From contig NZ_CP061205.1 in NCBI RefSeq assembly GCF_015240255.1, forward strand, positions 806,001 to 870,000: DNA of 64,000 nt. Reading direction: 5' to 3'. The notes below the pieces were generated by a model that saw nothing but the letters and a program-made list of their open reading frames with translations, had not been told where the DNA came from and did no database searches. The DNA comes from Kordiimonas pumila. Lineage in GTDB: Bacteria; Pseudomonadota; Alphaproteobacteria; Sphingomonadales; Kordiimonadaceae. Shown here in pieces: positions 45,501-54,646 of the stretch. Position numbers and translations under genes: made by a program. The stretch's first letter is position 1, and each line of letters opens with the position of its first letter.

Positions 45501-46007
45501 CGTTTTGCCCGTGGTATTTATATTCATGCACTTCTGGAGCATTTACCGGATCTTGCGGTAGAGATGCGGCAGGCGGCTGCTATGCGCTATCTAGCGCGCC
45601 GTGCCCCGGAACTTGTGGATGAGGCCCGCACCGCTTTGTGGCTAGAGGTTGAAAAGCTGCTGAACGACCCGGCCTTTAGCCCGCTCTTTGGTGTGGGCAG
45701 CAGGGCTGAGGTACCTATTGCGGGTATTGTCTCTGGTACTGCTATTGCCGGGCAGGTAGATAGGCTGGTGGTAACAGACAAGGAAGTGCTGATTGTAGAT
45801 TATAAAACCAATCGCCCCCCACCACTTGCTGTAGCGGGTACCGCGCCAGTATATTTGCGGCAAATCGGGCTTTATGTGCGGGCGCTTGAGGGTGTGTATC
45901 CCGGCCGCAGGGTGCGGGCTGCTTTCCTGTGGACAGATGCGGCCCGGCTTATGGAAGTGCCAAAAGACCTAATGGAACAAGCACTCATTGAGAAAGGCTA
46001 TCTGTAA
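42570..46007 (+). CDS. addA: AddA subunit of the AddAB helicase-nuclease
   Basis: A 1145-residue UvrD-type helicase fused to a nuclease. Walker A is VGASAGTGKTHVLTARVLR, then LTFTKAAAAEMKNRI. Motif II is ILVDEAQDTN, motif III VGDAKQSIFSFQRADP, motif V/VI MTVHSAKGLQAPIVF and YVALTRAEDRLYIAGW. The C-terminal nuclease has VLIVDYKTNR. It is the motor and one nuclease of the AddAB complex. Confidence 0.96.
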   Translation: MAKPRMTPAQAHATHPALTAWVGASAGTGKTHVLTARVLRLMLTGTKPSNIVCLTFTKAAAAEMKNRIFAELGRWALMPDDMLAAEISRRTDEMPDEVMLDRARSLFAEIIDLSPGLQIQTFHSFCQALLGRFPLEANMTPGFEGVDESEARDLLASARDQILASTRKQGMKGLAEALAVVARLVTESTFDELIDRLLFEAPSINRAQKAYGELGIAAALYQALGVTPGQTEEQLRTAAIADSAFDVAGIRSLAATLPKGSAADSGRADILNHFTAGDDQQRLAALDGYMAVFLTQENTPRKVVATKKVLEADPALADIIEKEQSRLVWLADRMLRIRAAHATACLLQLGLTLINRYKAMKHERGLVDFEDMIQKTRQLFHAEENAAWILFKLDAAIDHILVDEAQDTNSDQWQVVESLSSEFYAGESARDTQRTVFAVGDAKQSIFSFQRADPKEFIRAQKKIFKRATEAGAPAEAVPLNLSFRSGAAVLGLVDAVFTPDARAAIGLTASGETVQHDFIRQGQAGLVELWPLEVPIDRSTEDTPEWALPLVQESADDAEERAAWRIARRIEAMIRDGEPLPSKGRGVKAGDILVLVRHRTGFVDHLVRAFKVLGIPVAGRDRMKLTEELAVMDLIALAHFALLPSDDLTLATVLKGPFVGLGDEALFTLAHGRKGNLWQALLRRKHEPQFSGPAAFLSQMASSVDLKTPFEFFTKVLTDLGGRKKLVARLGAEIHDPVDELLEEALRFELKGAATMQGFLHSVESGGLQIKRDLEAAGNQIRIMTVHSAKGLQAPIVFLSSDLVALPDSKRENRILSLASAVAGMPPLPFWTSPAAGLDVVETMKAEVKERQLAEYRRLLYVALTRAEDRLYIAGWRGKTDPSEDCWYSALKAGFEKLASNPVILGAGREGIRFEVPQTEAAVVDKTDAVTAPEEAAPDWLFKIMPEEPLPPRPVAPSRPEEEPAVTSPLVRNDKRRFARGIYIHALLEHLPDLAVEMRQAAAMRYLARRAPELVDEARTALWLEVEKLLNDPAFSPLFGVGSRAEVPIAGIVSGTAIAGQVDRLVVTDKEVLIVDYKTNRPPPLAVAGTAPVYLRQIGLYVRALEGVYPGRRVRAAFLWTDAARLMEVPKDLMEQALIEKGYL

Positions 46008-46054
46008 AATCGATAAATTCCTTTACTGCAGGCTTCACTAGGCCTTGACCACGG

Positions 46055-46147
46055 AGGGGCGGCTACCTACTTTAGGTAACAAGGCTATGATGCCAGCCGA
46101 AGTCGGTATCAGTAAAAGTATAAAGCGCCCCTTGGTTAAGGGTAACC
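46055..46147 (+). promoter_or_regulatory. Multi-hairpin leader of trxA
   Basis: An outer 7-bp stem AGGGGCG (46055-46061) / CGCCCCT (46126-46132) encloses hairpins TACCT/AGGTA (46064-46068/46074-46078) and GGCT/AGCC (46083-46086/46095-46098). A further hairpin GGTTA/TAACC (46134-46138/46143-46147) follows, and the trxA ribosome-binding site is 10-23 bases beyond. It is a candidate cis-regulatory RNA; no known riboswitch class is recognised. Confidence 0.35.
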
Positions 46148-46176
46148 CGGCGGCATTGAAGGAAAGAGAGTATAAA

Positions 46177-46494
46177 ATGGCGACAATTAGTGTAACGGAC
46201 GCAGACTTTGAAAGTGTTGTTCTAAAATCCGACAAGCCTGTTCTGGTTGATTTTTGGGCGCAGTGGTGTGGCCCGTGTAAAATGATTGGCCCGGTTCTTG
46301 AAGATATTTCAAACGAACGCGATGATGTGATTATCGTGAAAATGGATATCGACGAAAACCCTGAAACGCCCATGAGCTTTGGTGTGCGGTCTATCCCAAC
46401 AATGCTGATGTTTAAAGACGGTGAAGCCGTTGCAACAGCCATGGGTGCAAAACCAAAAGCACAGCTTGCAGCATGGATTGATGGCGCCCTTTAA
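46177..46494 (+). CDS. trxA: Thioredoxin
   Basis: A 105-residue thioredoxin from ATG 46177, preceded by GGAAAGAGAG. The active site WCGPCK uses Cys31 and Cys34; the cis-proline is in [10 protein letters not shown]. It reduces protein disulfides in the cytosol. The frame stays open upstream into the structured leader but that part has no thioredoxin similarity. It follows addA as in many alphaproteobacteria. Confidence 0.97.
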   Translation: MATISVTDADFESVVLKSDKPVLVDFWAQWCGPCKMIGPVLEDISNERDDVIIVKMDIDENPETPMSFGVRSIPTMLMFKDGEAVATAMGAKPKAQLAAWIDGAL

Positions 46495-46523
46495 GGGGTG
46501 CATGGCATATTAGAATAGTAAGG

Positions 46524-46551
46524 GAGCGTTTCTGATGGAGGCGCTCTTTTT
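46524..46551 (+). terminator. Rho-independent terminator of trxA
   Basis: GAGCG (46524-46528) pairs with CGCTC (46542-46546), extended inward by TTTC/GGAGG pairs including two G-T wobbles, and is followed by TTTTT. It lies 29 bases after the trxA stop, before the convergent folC. Confidence 0.8.
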
Positions 46552-46573
46552 ATGTGTGATGCGTTTTGAACGT

Positions 46574-47920
46574 TTAGGTTGGGTATAATTCTGCTGCGCG
46601 CAACACCTGCCCAGCAAGATAAAGCGACCCCCCAATAAGCACCAGTGGTTTGTGGCCGGTTTTTGCTGTGGTGGCCACCATTTCAAGGGCTGATTTGAAG
46701 TCTTTCCCTATCACGCCGCTGATGCCGATGTCTGTTGCTGAACCCGCAAGCGTTGCGGGGTTTGCGGCATTTTCTTCGCCCGGTATACCCACCGCAATCA
46801 CACGGTTTATAATGCCAGCAAGGGGTTGCAGGTATCCGCTGGCATCTTTGGTATTCAGCATGCCAAGAATAAGCGTAATAGAATGCTCTGCGGGGTCAAA
46901 ATTTTTCAGAAATTCGCGGATAACAAGGCCTGCTGCCGGGTTGTGGCCACCATCGAGCCATAGTTCAGACCCGTCTGGCAGCATATCATGCAGGTTACTA
47001 CCCGCCAGGTTTTGCAGACGTGCAGGCCAGCGTACCCAGCCAAGCCCGGCTTTGATGGCAGCTTCTGGTATTTGCACCGCTTTCTGTGCGTGGGCAACCG
47101 CAATGGCTGTTGCCGCATTCATGATCTGGTGGTCGCCCACAAGGCTTGGGTGCGGTAGCTCAAGAACAGACTTCCAGTCTTCATAGAGAAAGCCATCGCT
47201 CGCAGGCTTTTTTTCTGCGTGAAACGCCTCATTATAATAATGTGGCATTACGCCGTGATCAGCCGCAATTTTAGCGATTACGGTATGGGCCGCTTTTTTC
47301 TGCGGGCCAACAATCAGGGGTACATTTTTTTTAATAATACCGGCTTTTTCAGCGGCAATTGCTTCAAGCGTGTTCCCCAGAAATTGTTCGTGGTCCATGC
47401 TAACAGGGGTGATGCAGGTGGCGGCAGGCTTGTCTATCACGTTGGTGGCGTCTAGCCGTCCACCGAGGCCAACTTCTAAAATACAAAGGTCGGCGGGCGT
47501 TTCAGAAAAGGCAAGGAAAGCCGCAGCGGTGGTAATTTCAAAAAAGGTAATGGGCTGGCCTGCGGCGGCGGTTTCACAGCGTTCCATCAGCTCGGTTAGG
47601 TCGGCTTCATCTATAAGCTTGCCTGCAACCCGAATACGCTCGGCAAAGCGTACTAAATGGGGCGATGTGTAAACATGCACGCGGTGGCCAGCGGCCTCGG
47701 CCATAGCGGTAAGTGTTGCAACAACAGAGCCTTTGCCGTTTGTGCCAGCAACATGGATAACCGGGGGTAGTTTTTTCTCCGGGTTACCAAGTGCCTTTAA
47801 AATGCTGTGCATGCGGTCGAGTGAAAGGTCGATCTTTTTTGGGTGCAAATCCATCAACCGCGCAAGAACGGCGTCGCTTGCGCTGGTATTTATGGGCGTG
47901 CTGTTGGCACCTGGCATCAT
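46574..47920 (-). CDS. folC: Bifunctional dihydrofolate synthase/folylpolyglutamate synthase
   Basis: A 448-residue Mur-ligase-fold enzyme. The ATP loop is HVAGTNGKGSVVATL; the folate-binding and catalytic regions include YTSPHLVRFAERIR, LEVGLGGRLDATN and SMDHEQFLG, with the C-terminal WLDGGHNPA. It adds glutamates to dihydropteroate and folates. It is the last gene of the minus-strand trp-acc-fol operon, 19 bases after accD. ATG 47920 is followed by a second ATG. Confidence 0.95.
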   Translation of the reverse strand: MMPGANSTPINTSASDAVLARLMDLHPKKIDLSLDRMHSILKALGNPEKKLPPVIHVAGTNGKGSVVATLTAMAEAAGHRVHVYTSPHLVRFAERIRVAGKLIDEADLTELMERCETAAAGQPITFFEITTAAAFLAFSETPADLCILEVGLGGRLDATNVIDKPAATCITPVSMDHEQFLGNTLEAIAAEKAGIIKKNVPLIVGPQKKAAHTVIAKIAADHGVMPHYYNEAFHAEKKPASDGFLYEDWKSVLELPHPSLVGDHQIMNAATAIAVAHAQKAVQIPEAAIKAGLGWVRWPARLQNLAGSNLHDMLPDGSELWLDGGHNPAAGLVIREFLKNFDPAEHSITLILGMLNTKDASGYLQPLAGIINRVIAVGIPGEENAANPATLAGSATDIGISGVIGKDFKSALEMVATTAKTGHKPLVLIGGSLYLAGQVLRAAELYPT

Positions 47921-47939
47921 AATGTGATCCGAAAGGGGC

Positions 47940-48812
47940 TTATTCTGCCGCTGCTTTATGCGCTTTTCCCGCCATTAAGATAGGCAGAATAGTACCTAGT
48001 TTTGCGGGCAGTTCGTGGCGGTGTGTCACCATATCTACCATACCGTGCTCCAGAAGATATTCTGATTGCTGGAACCCTTCAGGCAGCTTTTCACGAATAG
48101 TTTGCTCGATCACGCGTGGGCCAGAGAAAGCGATCATCGCACCCGGCTCTGCAATTTGTACATCGCCGAGCATGGCGTATGATGCAGAAACACCACCCGT
48201 TGTGGGGTCAGTGAGCACAACGACATAAGGCAGGCCAGCATCGCGTAGCATCTGGATAGCCACTGTCGTGCGCGGCATTTGCATAAGCGACAGGATACCT
48301 TCCTGCATGCGTGCACCGCCAGATGCTGTGAACATCACAAACGGGGCGTTTAGCTTTAAGGCTTCACGGGCACCGGTAATAATACCTTCGCCCACTGCCA
48401 TGCCCATAGAGCCGCCCATGAAAAAGAAGTTTTGCACCGCGATCACGGTTTGCTGGCCGCCAATTTTGCCAACGGCAACCTTGATGGCATCGTCATCGCC
48501 TGTGCTAGACCGCGCAGCCTTTAACCGGTCAGTATACCGCTTGGTGTCTTTAAACTTGAGTGGGTCTATTTTAACCTTTGGCAGGTCCAGTAGGCTATAA
48601 ACTGCATCATCAAACAGGCTGTCAAAACGCTGTAGTGGCCCGACGCGGTCATGGTGGTCACAGTGTGCACAAACATGCTGGTTTGCGGCAAACTCCTTTT
48701 GAAAAATCATTTGCCCACAGTTTTTACACTTGTGCCAAAGATTATCCGGTGTGTCCTTTGGGTTAAGGACTTTCCTCAGTTTTGGTTTGACATAATTTGT
48801 TAGCCAGCTCAT
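47940..48812 (-). CDS. accD: Acetyl-CoA carboxylase carboxyltransferase subunit beta
   Basis: A 290-residue AccD. A four-cysteine zinc ribbon lies at the N-terminus (WHKCKNCGQ and HVCAHCDHH). The crotonase-like core includes [29 protein letters not shown] and [16 protein letters not shown]. With AccA it transfers the carboxyl group from biotin to acetyl-CoA, the first step of fatty-acid synthesis. It lies between trpA and folC, the usual alphaproteobacterial order. Confidence 0.97.
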   Translation of the reverse strand: MSWLTNYVKPKLRKVLNPKDTPDNLWHKCKNCGQMIFQKEFAANQHVCAHCDHHDRVGPLQRFDSLFDDAVYSLLDLPKVKIDPLKFKDTKRYTDRLKAARSSTGDDDAIKVAVGKIGGQQTVIAVQNFFFMGGSMGMAVGEGIITGAREALKLNAPFVMFTASGGARMQEGILSLMQMPRTTVAIQMLRDAGLPYVVVLTDPTTGGVSASYAMLGDVQIAEPGAMIAFSGPRVIEQTIREKLPEGFQQSEYLLEHGMVDMVTHRHELPAKLGTILPILMAGKAHKAAAE

Positions 48813-48828
48813 GCACTGTGTCCCTTTT

Positions 48829-49653
48829 TTAGTCGCGTCCGCGTCTTACACCATCTGATAGTTTTTGGCTAAAGTCCAGCACTTCACGTACGAGACTAGC
48901 CTTGACTGATCCGTCTTCACCTGTTGCGGCAGCAATCAAATCAACGATTGCAGAACCCACAACTGCCGCATCTGCGCGGGCTGCGACAGCTGCTGCGGCC
49001 TCCGGTGTTCTAATACCAAAACCAACCGCAACCGGCAGGTCTGTGTGGCCTTTAATACGTTTTACAGCGTCGCCGATATCATCTGCCGTTGCAGACTTGC
49101 CGCCAGTGACCCCCGCAACAGCGACATAATAAACAAAGCCGCTGGCACCATCTATAATGGCGGGTAAGCGCTTGTCGTCAGACGTGGGCGTGGCGAGGCG
49201 AATAATATCAATACCTGCTGCATTTGCAGGCAGGCGCAGTTCTTCGTCTTCCTCTGGTGGCAGGTCAACCACAATCAGGCCATCAACACCGGCTGCTGCT
49301 GCATCGGTACAGAATGTATCAATGCCGTAGGCATAAACCGGGTTAAAATAGCCCATCAACACAAGGGGTGTGGTGTTATTACCGGCTCTGAAATCCCGCA
49401 CCATTTGCAGCGTTCGCTTCATGGTAGCACCAGCTTTCAGGGCGCGCTGTGCCGCCTTGTCGATCGCGGGGCCATCAGCGGCGGGGTCTGTAAACGGCAT
49501 GCCAAGCTCAATAATGTCAGCGCCAGCACCAGCAAGGCCTTTGAAAATTTCCAGCGACACATCGTGGTTTGGGTCGCCGCCCTGAATGTAGGCAATGAAA
49601 GCTGCCCGGTTTTCAGCACGTAGGGCATCAAAACACGCTTTTAATCTGCTCAT
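48829..49653 (-). CDS. trpA: Tryptophan synthase alpha subunit
   Basis: A 274-residue TrpA starting at ATG 49653, which has GAGGAG upstream inside the end of trpB and begins one base after the trpB stop. Catalytic Glu is in [16 protein letters not shown], catalytic Asp in [21 protein letters not shown] and VGFGIRTPE form the phosphate site. It cleaves indole-glycerol phosphate and channels indole to TrpB. Confidence 0.97.
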   Translation of the reverse strand: MSRLKACFDALRAENRAAFIAYIQGGDPNHDVSLEIFKGLAGAGADIIELGMPFTDPAADGPAIDKAAQRALKAGATMKRTLQMVRDFRAGNNTTPLVLMGYFNPVYAYGIDTFCTDAAAAGVDGLIVVDLPPEEDEELRLPANAAGIDIIRLATPTSDDKRLPAIIDGASGFVYYVAVAGVTGGKSATADDIGDAVKRIKGHTDLPVAVGFGIRTPEAAAAVAARADAAVVGSAIVDLIAAATGEDGSVKASLVREVLDFSQKLSDGVRRGRD

Positions 49654-49654
49654 A

Positions 49655-50863
49655 TTACAGCTCCTCGCCCAGTTCACTGGCGACCGTGAAAATATCTTTG
49701 TCGCCGCGCCCAGAGAGGTTAATCACCATCAGGTGGTCTTTTGGCAAAGTCGGTGCCCGCTTGATAACCTCGGCGAGCGCATGGCTTGATTCAAGCGCCG
49801 GGATAATGCCCTCGGTTTTACAGCATAGCTGGAATGCTTCTAGCGCTTCACTGTCAGTGGCTGATACATATTTCACGCGGCCATTTTCGTGCAGCCAGAC
49901 ATGCTCTGGTCCAATGCCGGGGTAATCAAGTCCTGCGGAAATGGAATGTGCTTCGGTTATCTGGCCGTCAGCATTTTGCAGCAAATAGGTGCGGTTACCG
50001 TGCAGTACCCCCGGTGTACCGCCTGAAATAGAAGCTGCGTGCTTGTCTGTATCTACACCGTGGCCTGCTGCTTCAACCGCGATAATATCAATATCGGGGT
50101 CGTCAAGGAACGGGTGGAAAAGACCAATGGCGTTAGAGCCACCACCAACACAGGCAATAAGGCTGTCAGGCAGGCGGCCTTCTGCTTCCAGTATCTGTTC
50201 GCGGGTCTCGCGGCCAATGATGCTTTGGAAATCGCGCACCATCATGGGGTAGGGGTGGGGGCCTGCAACGGTGCCGATAATGTAAAACGTGTCGTGTACG
50301 TTAGTAACCCAGTCGCGCAGCGCATCATTCATCGCATCTTTAAGCGTGGCCGAACCTGATGTAACAGGCTTCACTTCGGCACCAAGCAGCTTCATACGGA
50401 ACACGTTGGGTTTTTGGCGTTCAATGTCAACAGCGCCCATAAAGACTGTGCATTTAAGGCCAAAGCGCGCTGCCACTGTCGCGGTTGCAACGCCGTGCTG
50501 GCCTGCACCTGTTTCCGCAATCACACGGGTTTTGCCCATGCGCTTTGCCAAGAGAACCTGCCCGATTGCATGGTTGATCTTGTGCGCGCCGGTGTGGTTC
50601 AGCTCTTCGCGTTTGAAATATACCTTGGCACCGCCCAAGTGTTCGGTTAGCCGCTCCGCATAATACAGAGGGCTTGGCCGCCCAATATAAACACGGTTCA
50701 GGTAATCAAGTTCTGCAATATAAGCGGGGTCCTTAATTGCTTTGCGGTATTCTTTCTCAACGTCAAGGACCAGCGGCATCAGGGTTTCTGATACATAGCG
50801 GCCACCGTAAATGCCAAAATGGCCTTTTTCGTCAGGCCCCGTGCGATAGCTGTTAAGCGTCAT
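49655..50863 (-). CDS. trpB: Tryptophan synthase beta subunit
   Basis: A 402-residue TrpB. The PLP lysine lies in [29 protein letters not shown] and the phosphate-binding [12 protein letters not shown] are diagnostic. It condenses indole with serine to tryptophan in an alpha2-beta2 complex with TrpA. It overlaps trpF by 4 bases, so the genes are coupled. Confidence 0.98.
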   Translation of the reverse strand: MTLNSYRTGPDEKGHFGIYGGRYVSETLMPLVLDVEKEYRKAIKDPAYIAELDYLNRVYIGRPSPLYYAERLTEHLGGAKVYFKREELNHTGAHKINHAIGQVLLAKRMGKTRVIAETGAGQHGVATATVAARFGLKCTVFMGAVDIERQKPNVFRMKLLGAEVKPVTSGSATLKDAMNDALRDWVTNVHDTFYIIGTVAGPHPYPMMVRDFQSIIGRETREQILEAEGRLPDSLIACVGGGSNAIGLFHPFLDDPDIDIIAVEAAGHGVDTDKHAASISGGTPGVLHGNRTYLLQNADGQITEAHSISAGLDYPGIGPEHVWLHENGRVKYVSATDSEALEAFQLCCKTEGIIPALESSHALAEVIKRAPTLPKDHLMVINLSGRGDKDIFTVASELGEEL

Positions 50864-51537
50864 GGTATTTCCACTGTTTTTAATTTGGTGCTTTCCTTAA
50901 CGCCTTTTACGGCAGTTAGAAAGGCTTTGATCAGTTCTGATGATTTTTTTCCGGGTTCAGTTTCAACACCGGATGATACATCAAGCGCCGTGGCACCGCT
51001 GGCTGCAATGGCTGCGGCTGCGTTTTCAGGCGTTAAGCCCCCTGCCATAAGCCAAGGATAAGGCAGGTTTTTGCCTTTTAAAATGCCCCACGGAAACGAA
51101 ACAGCATTGCCGCCGGGCAGTACCGCGCCCTTTGGGGGCTTTGCGTCAAACAGGATCATGTCGGCGATACCGCTGTAGGTATCCGCTTTCTGGATGTCAC
51201 TTTCCTCTGAAACTGCCAGAGCTTTGATAACCGGCAGACCGGTTTCAGCTTTAATCAGCGCTACATCAGCTGGTTTTTCACTACCGTGTAGCTGTATCAT
51301 GTCAAGCGTCAGTGCTTCTACCCGGGCTTTAATGAAAGGGATGTCCGCATTCACAAACACACCAACCCGCTTGGGGCCAGAGGGTAGGTTGGGTGCAAGG
51401 CGCATGGCTTCCATTAATGTCAGGTTGCGGGGTGATTTGGCAAAAAAGATAAAGCCTACATACGCAGCGCCGTGTGCAGCAGCGGCTTTGGCATGTTCGG
51501 CCTCGTGTATGCCACATATTTTAATATCAATTGACAC
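50860..51537 (-). CDS. trpF: Phosphoribosylanthranilate isomerase
   Basis: A 225-residue TIM-barrel enzyme from GTG 51537, preceded by GAGGTG. An ATG at 51573 would extend it 12 residues into the upstream gene. The general-base Cys is in IKICGI near the N-terminus; [15 protein letters not shown] and QLHGSE are family motifs. It isomerises phosphoribosylanthranilate in tryptophan synthesis and heads trpF-trpB-trpA-accD-folC. Confidence 0.94.
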   Translation of the reverse strand: MSIDIKICGIHEAEHAKAAAAHGAAYVGFIFFAKSPRNLTLMEAMRLAPNLPSGPKRVGVFVNADIPFIKARVEALTLDMIQLHGSEKPADVALIKAETGLPVIKALAVSEESDIQKADTYSGIADMILFDAKPPKGAVLPGGNAVSFPWGILKGKNLPYPWLMAGGLTPENAAAAIAASGATALDVSSGVETEPGKKSSELIKAFLTAVKGVKESTKLKTVEIP

Positions 51538-51547
51538 TAAGGACACC

Positions 51548-52945
51548 TCAATAGCGTTCGCTGACATCTGCAAACTTCTGTGCTTTCTTTATATCTTTAT
51601 CCAGCTTGCCTTTTTCAAGCCAGTTTACAGAAAGCTTTTGTGCAGCCTTTGGTGCTTTTACTTCAGCGATTACATCGGCCAGCATCAGATAGCCTGCATT
51701 GCTGTTTGGCAGTTCGGTGCGCAGTGTGCGGGCAAAGGCCATAAAATCATCATGCCCCAGCCGGTCATACAGCAGCCAAAAAAACAGCGTGCCCACGGCA
51801 TCTTTATCTGCCGGGTTTTGATAGTCGCCGACCGGCATTTTACCAAGGGTTGTGTTTAGGTTCACGGCGTTCTGTGCGGCTTTAAAGGCTGCCGCTTCTG
51901 CACTGGCCACCGCTTCGGTGCCGTCAAACAGGATTAAAAGAACTGTGTTGAGGCCGTTATCCCACGCGCCGGGCGCGCCTTGATAAATACCCCAAGCGGC
52001 TGGAATGGCGGCTTTCACCATGTCTGCACTGGCGGCGGCTACTACTGTGTTTCCGCCGCTGTTTTCAGGCAGCATTATAAAGCCCGGTTCTGTAAAGGTG
52101 CCGTAGCCATCTGGCACAAAACTAATTTGCAAGGGTGTTTTGGGCGTTCCTAACCAGTCGGTAAGCTGTGCAGCAAGCGGCGCGTTTGTTGCCAGCACAT
52201 CAGTGCTGTTTACAGTGTTGCCGGTAAGCGAGGCAAGGAGAAAGGCCCCTTGCTGTTCTTTAGTGAAGCGCCCTATAGGCAGTACCATAGCTGCGACAGG
52301 TGTGTCACTTTTCAGATCTATTTTGGCAGCGTCTGCGGGGCTGTCGGTTATTAGGTTACCTGCAACACTGTAACCGGATGGCAGTTCAAGTGTCGCTGTT
52401 TGGTAATAAGGGGGCTGGTTAATCGCCATATTAATGCTGGCTTTAGTGGGTGCAGCAATCACTGGATAGCCGAAGCTTTCCGCGCGGATCATGGTAAAGT
52501 CAGGGTTTAGGGTTTCTTTTGCACCAAGGATGCCGCCGCTTTCCAGCGGGCTTAGGATACCGCGGTACTGAATAACAATTTCTGCTTCGCTGCCTGCGGG
52601 AACAGGGGCGCTTAAAGAGACCGTGCCAACAGTAGCACGCAGCCCGGCATAGCCGCTAACAGGGCTAAGGTTTGCAGAAAAACCTAGGGCAGCACCAGCC
52701 CCATTTGTAACCTTGGTTACATGGAGACCGGGGTTTAAAATAAAGGGAACTTCCACAAGCGGTCTGTCCGTGGTGTTTTTAACCCGTATCCATGCAGCGC
52801 CTACCATTTGTCCATTACGGTCATCAAGGTGCAGCTTCATGGATACATAGCTGTTAAGGACAGGCAAAAAGCTATTTTCTGCTGCCTGCAAGGGTAGCGA
52901 AAAGGTAAAAAAGGCCAAACTTAAAAAGGCTGCTAAAAGGCGCAT
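51548..52945 (-). CDS. Exported M1-peptidase-like protein lacking the zinc motif
   Basis: A 465-residue protein from ATG 52945 (GGAG 7 bases upstream), with a signal peptide (LLAAFLSLAFFTFSLPLQA). The N-terminal beta domain resembles aminopeptidase N-like (M1) proteins. The central region has FTEPGFIMLPENS where M1 enzymes have the substrate loop, but the following segment (ASADMVKAAIPAAWG) replaces HExxH and its third-ligand Glu. It is therefore probably a non-catalytic periplasmic binding or scaffold protein. Its stop is 11 bases before the trpF GTG. Family placement is tentative. Confidence 0.6.
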   Translation of the reverse strand: MRLLAAFLSLAFFTFSLPLQAAENSFLPVLNSYVSMKLHLDDRNGQMVGAAWIRVKNTTDRPLVEVPFILNPGLHVTKVTNGAGAALGFSANLSPVSGYAGLRATVGTVSLSAPVPAGSEAEIVIQYRGILSPLESGGILGAKETLNPDFTMIRAESFGYPVIAAPTKASINMAINQPPYYQTATLELPSGYSVAGNLITDSPADAAKIDLKSDTPVAAMVLPIGRFTKEQQGAFLLASLTGNTVNSTDVLATNAPLAAQLTDWLGTPKTPLQISFVPDGYGTFTEPGFIMLPENSGGNTVVAAASADMVKAAIPAAWGIYQGAPGAWDNGLNTVLLILFDGTEAVASAEAAAFKAAQNAVNLNTTLGKMPVGDYQNPADKDAVGTLFFWLLYDRLGHDDFMAFARTLRTELPNSNAGYLMLADVIAEVKAPKAAQKLSVNWLEKGKLDKDIKKAQKFADVSERY

Positions 52946-53045
52946 TGGCTTACTCCGTTCGAAAGTAACCTCCTTTGCTAGCCAATGAAAGGGCATTAGG
53001 GCAAGTCAAATTATCCTGACCTTAGAGAAATGCGCCGGAATACCC

Positions 53046-53894
53046 TTAGTCATCTGCGGCTAATAGGTCAGCGAAGGTTACCTCCTGCCGGGTGAGGGCG
53101 GCGGTCGCAGCTTTTACCACATCTTCCCCAAGTAGTTGCCCGCTGTTCCATGCGGCCACATACTCAAGCCCGTCGCGCAAGCTATGATCGCGTGAGTGAT
53201 TAATGATAGCCTTGGTGCCGGTTACGGCCATCGGGCTTTTAGCAGCGATGGCGTGGGCAAGCGCGGTTGCGGCGGCAAGTGCTGCTTCCTTGTCAGCATG
53301 CACACTGTTTACAAAACCATATTTATCCGCCTCAGCGCTGGTGAACTTGCGGCCGGTGTATGCCAGTTCGCGCAGGATACCTTGCGGCAGCAAATGCGGC
53401 ATGCGTTGCAGGGTGCCAACATCAGCGACAATGCCAACGTTTACTTCCTGAATGGTGAAATAAGCGTCTTCTGTACATATACGCATATCAGCGGCGGTAA
53501 TAAGGTCTATGCCGCCGCCAAGGCAGGCACCGTGCACACAAGCGACCACCGGGGCGCGGCATTCCTCAAGCGTGGATAGGCAGTCTTGCCAAAAAAGAAT
53601 GTGCCGCCGTAATTTTTCGCGCACCCGTGCCGGGTCTCCTTCGGCTTGGCCAAGCAGGCTGGCGCTTTCTTTCAAATCAAGGCCAGCGGTAAAAAGCTTG
53701 CCGTTGCCGGATAGCACCACGGCCCTAACACTGGGGATAGCATCCAGCGCCCTAAAAGCCTCGCCAATTTCCCGGAACATATCGCCGTTCATGGCATTCA
53801 ATTGTTCGGGGCGGTTAAGCGCAACATGGGCGATATTCCCCTCAAGGCTGACAGCAAGGGTTTCAAACGTCAAAACGGGGGCTGATTGTGGCAT
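53046..53894 (-). CDS. Enoyl-CoA hydratase/isomerase family protein
   Basis: A 282-residue crotonase from ATG 53894 with AAAGGA upstream. HVALNRPEQLNAMNGDMF, the oxyanion-hole segments LFTAGLDLKESASLL and CVHGACLGGGIDLITAADMRI, and IVADVGTLQRMPHL match the delta3,5-delta2,4-dienoyl-CoA isomerase-like branch, which carries Glu/Asp at the catalytic positions. The true substrate is uncertain. It is close to, but on its own transcript from, the larger beta-oxidation operon. Confidence 0.87.
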   Translation of the reverse strand: MPQSAPVLTFETLAVSLEGNIAHVALNRPEQLNAMNGDMFREIGEAFRALDAIPSVRAVVLSGNGKLFTAGLDLKESASLLGQAEGDPARVREKLRRHILFWQDCLSTLEECRAPVVACVHGACLGGGIDLITAADMRICTEDAYFTIQEVNVGIVADVGTLQRMPHLLPQGILRELAYTGRKFTSAEADKYGFVNSVHADKEAALAAATALAHAIAAKSPMAVTGTKAIINHSRDHSLRDGLEYVAAWNSGQLLGEDVVKAATAALTRQEVTFADLLAADD

Positions 53895-53993
53895 CGGGCA
53901 TCCTTTCAAAACGGTTGACCTTAATATTGGTCAAAAACCCGGCTTGACCAGTAGGTCGTACCTTCGGTGCGTTCTAATAGGGCTGAAGGGGCT

Positions 53994-54632
53994 TTAGTCT
54001 GGTGCGCAGAAGCGGCTAATGATCATGTCAGCCATTTCGGCGGCGGCCTCCACATGCGCGACATCAACATTCAGCCCGTAAATAACAAACTTCAGGTTTT
54101 TGGTGCGGTCACCTACAGCCGTGCGGCCACTATCTGAAAACGGGCTACCAAACGCGCCGCTGGTGTCTGCCAGTACAGGCAGGTTTTCAAGGTTTACATC
54201 GCCGCGGCCAATACCGTCGTAGGTTTCGCCCGGCATACCAACCCTGAATTCAATGGGGCCTTTTATCCATGCAGCATCATAACAGCCAATTGGAAGGCCG
54301 GTCATAAGGGAAATAAGGTTGCCGCTGTCCACCACATTATTCACATGATACAGCGCTTTGCCAGACAGCACCCGGCGGGTTAGTGCCTCAGACGATGGCC
54401 GGTAGCGGGACGGATCTTTACCAAGCGACTTGAAGGCCGCCCTGACGCCAGCAATAACCGGGTCAGTAGAGGCCGCTTCGCCCAATAGCTCGTTCATGCG
54501 GGTTTCGGCACCGTCTTCCATTGCGGCAAGGAGCGCGGGGCCAGACGGCCCCACTTCTACTTCAAAGTCCAGTATGCCAATATGGGTTTCCAGACCCAGT
54601 TTTGAAAATTTTTCATCTATTTTAAGGGTCAT
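53994..54632 (-). CDS. B3/B4 tRNA-binding-domain protein
   Basis: A 212-residue protein of the B3/B4 family (COG3382), the fold of the editing-like domain of phenylalanyl-tRNA synthetase beta. Typical segments: KSLGKDPSRYRPSSEALTRR, LYHVNNVVDSGNLISL and LPIGCYDAAWIKGPIEFR. Stand-alone members may hydrolyse or bind misacylated tRNA, but this is not established. It lies 14 bases downstream of the MetY-like gene and probably shares its transcript. Confidence 0.83.
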   Translation of the reverse strand: MTLKIDEKFSKLGLETHIGILDFEVEVGPSGPALLAAMEDGAETRMNELLGEAASTDPVIAGVRAAFKSLGKDPSRYRPSSEALTRRVLSGKALYHVNNVVDSGNLISLMTGLPIGCYDAAWIKGPIEFRVGMPGETYDGIGRGDVNLENLPVLADTSGAFGSPFSDSGRTAVGDRTKNLKFVIYGLNVDVAHVEAAAEMADMIISRFCAPD

Positions 54633-54646
54633 ACCGGTTTGCTGCC

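Noticed and set aside
46055-46132. tRNA gene in the trxA leader
   Set aside because: The outer 7-bp stem, the total length of 78 bases and the first hairpin are tRNA-like, but there is no T-arm with GTTC, the anticodon arm pairs poorly and there is no proper D-loop. Kept only as a structured leader.
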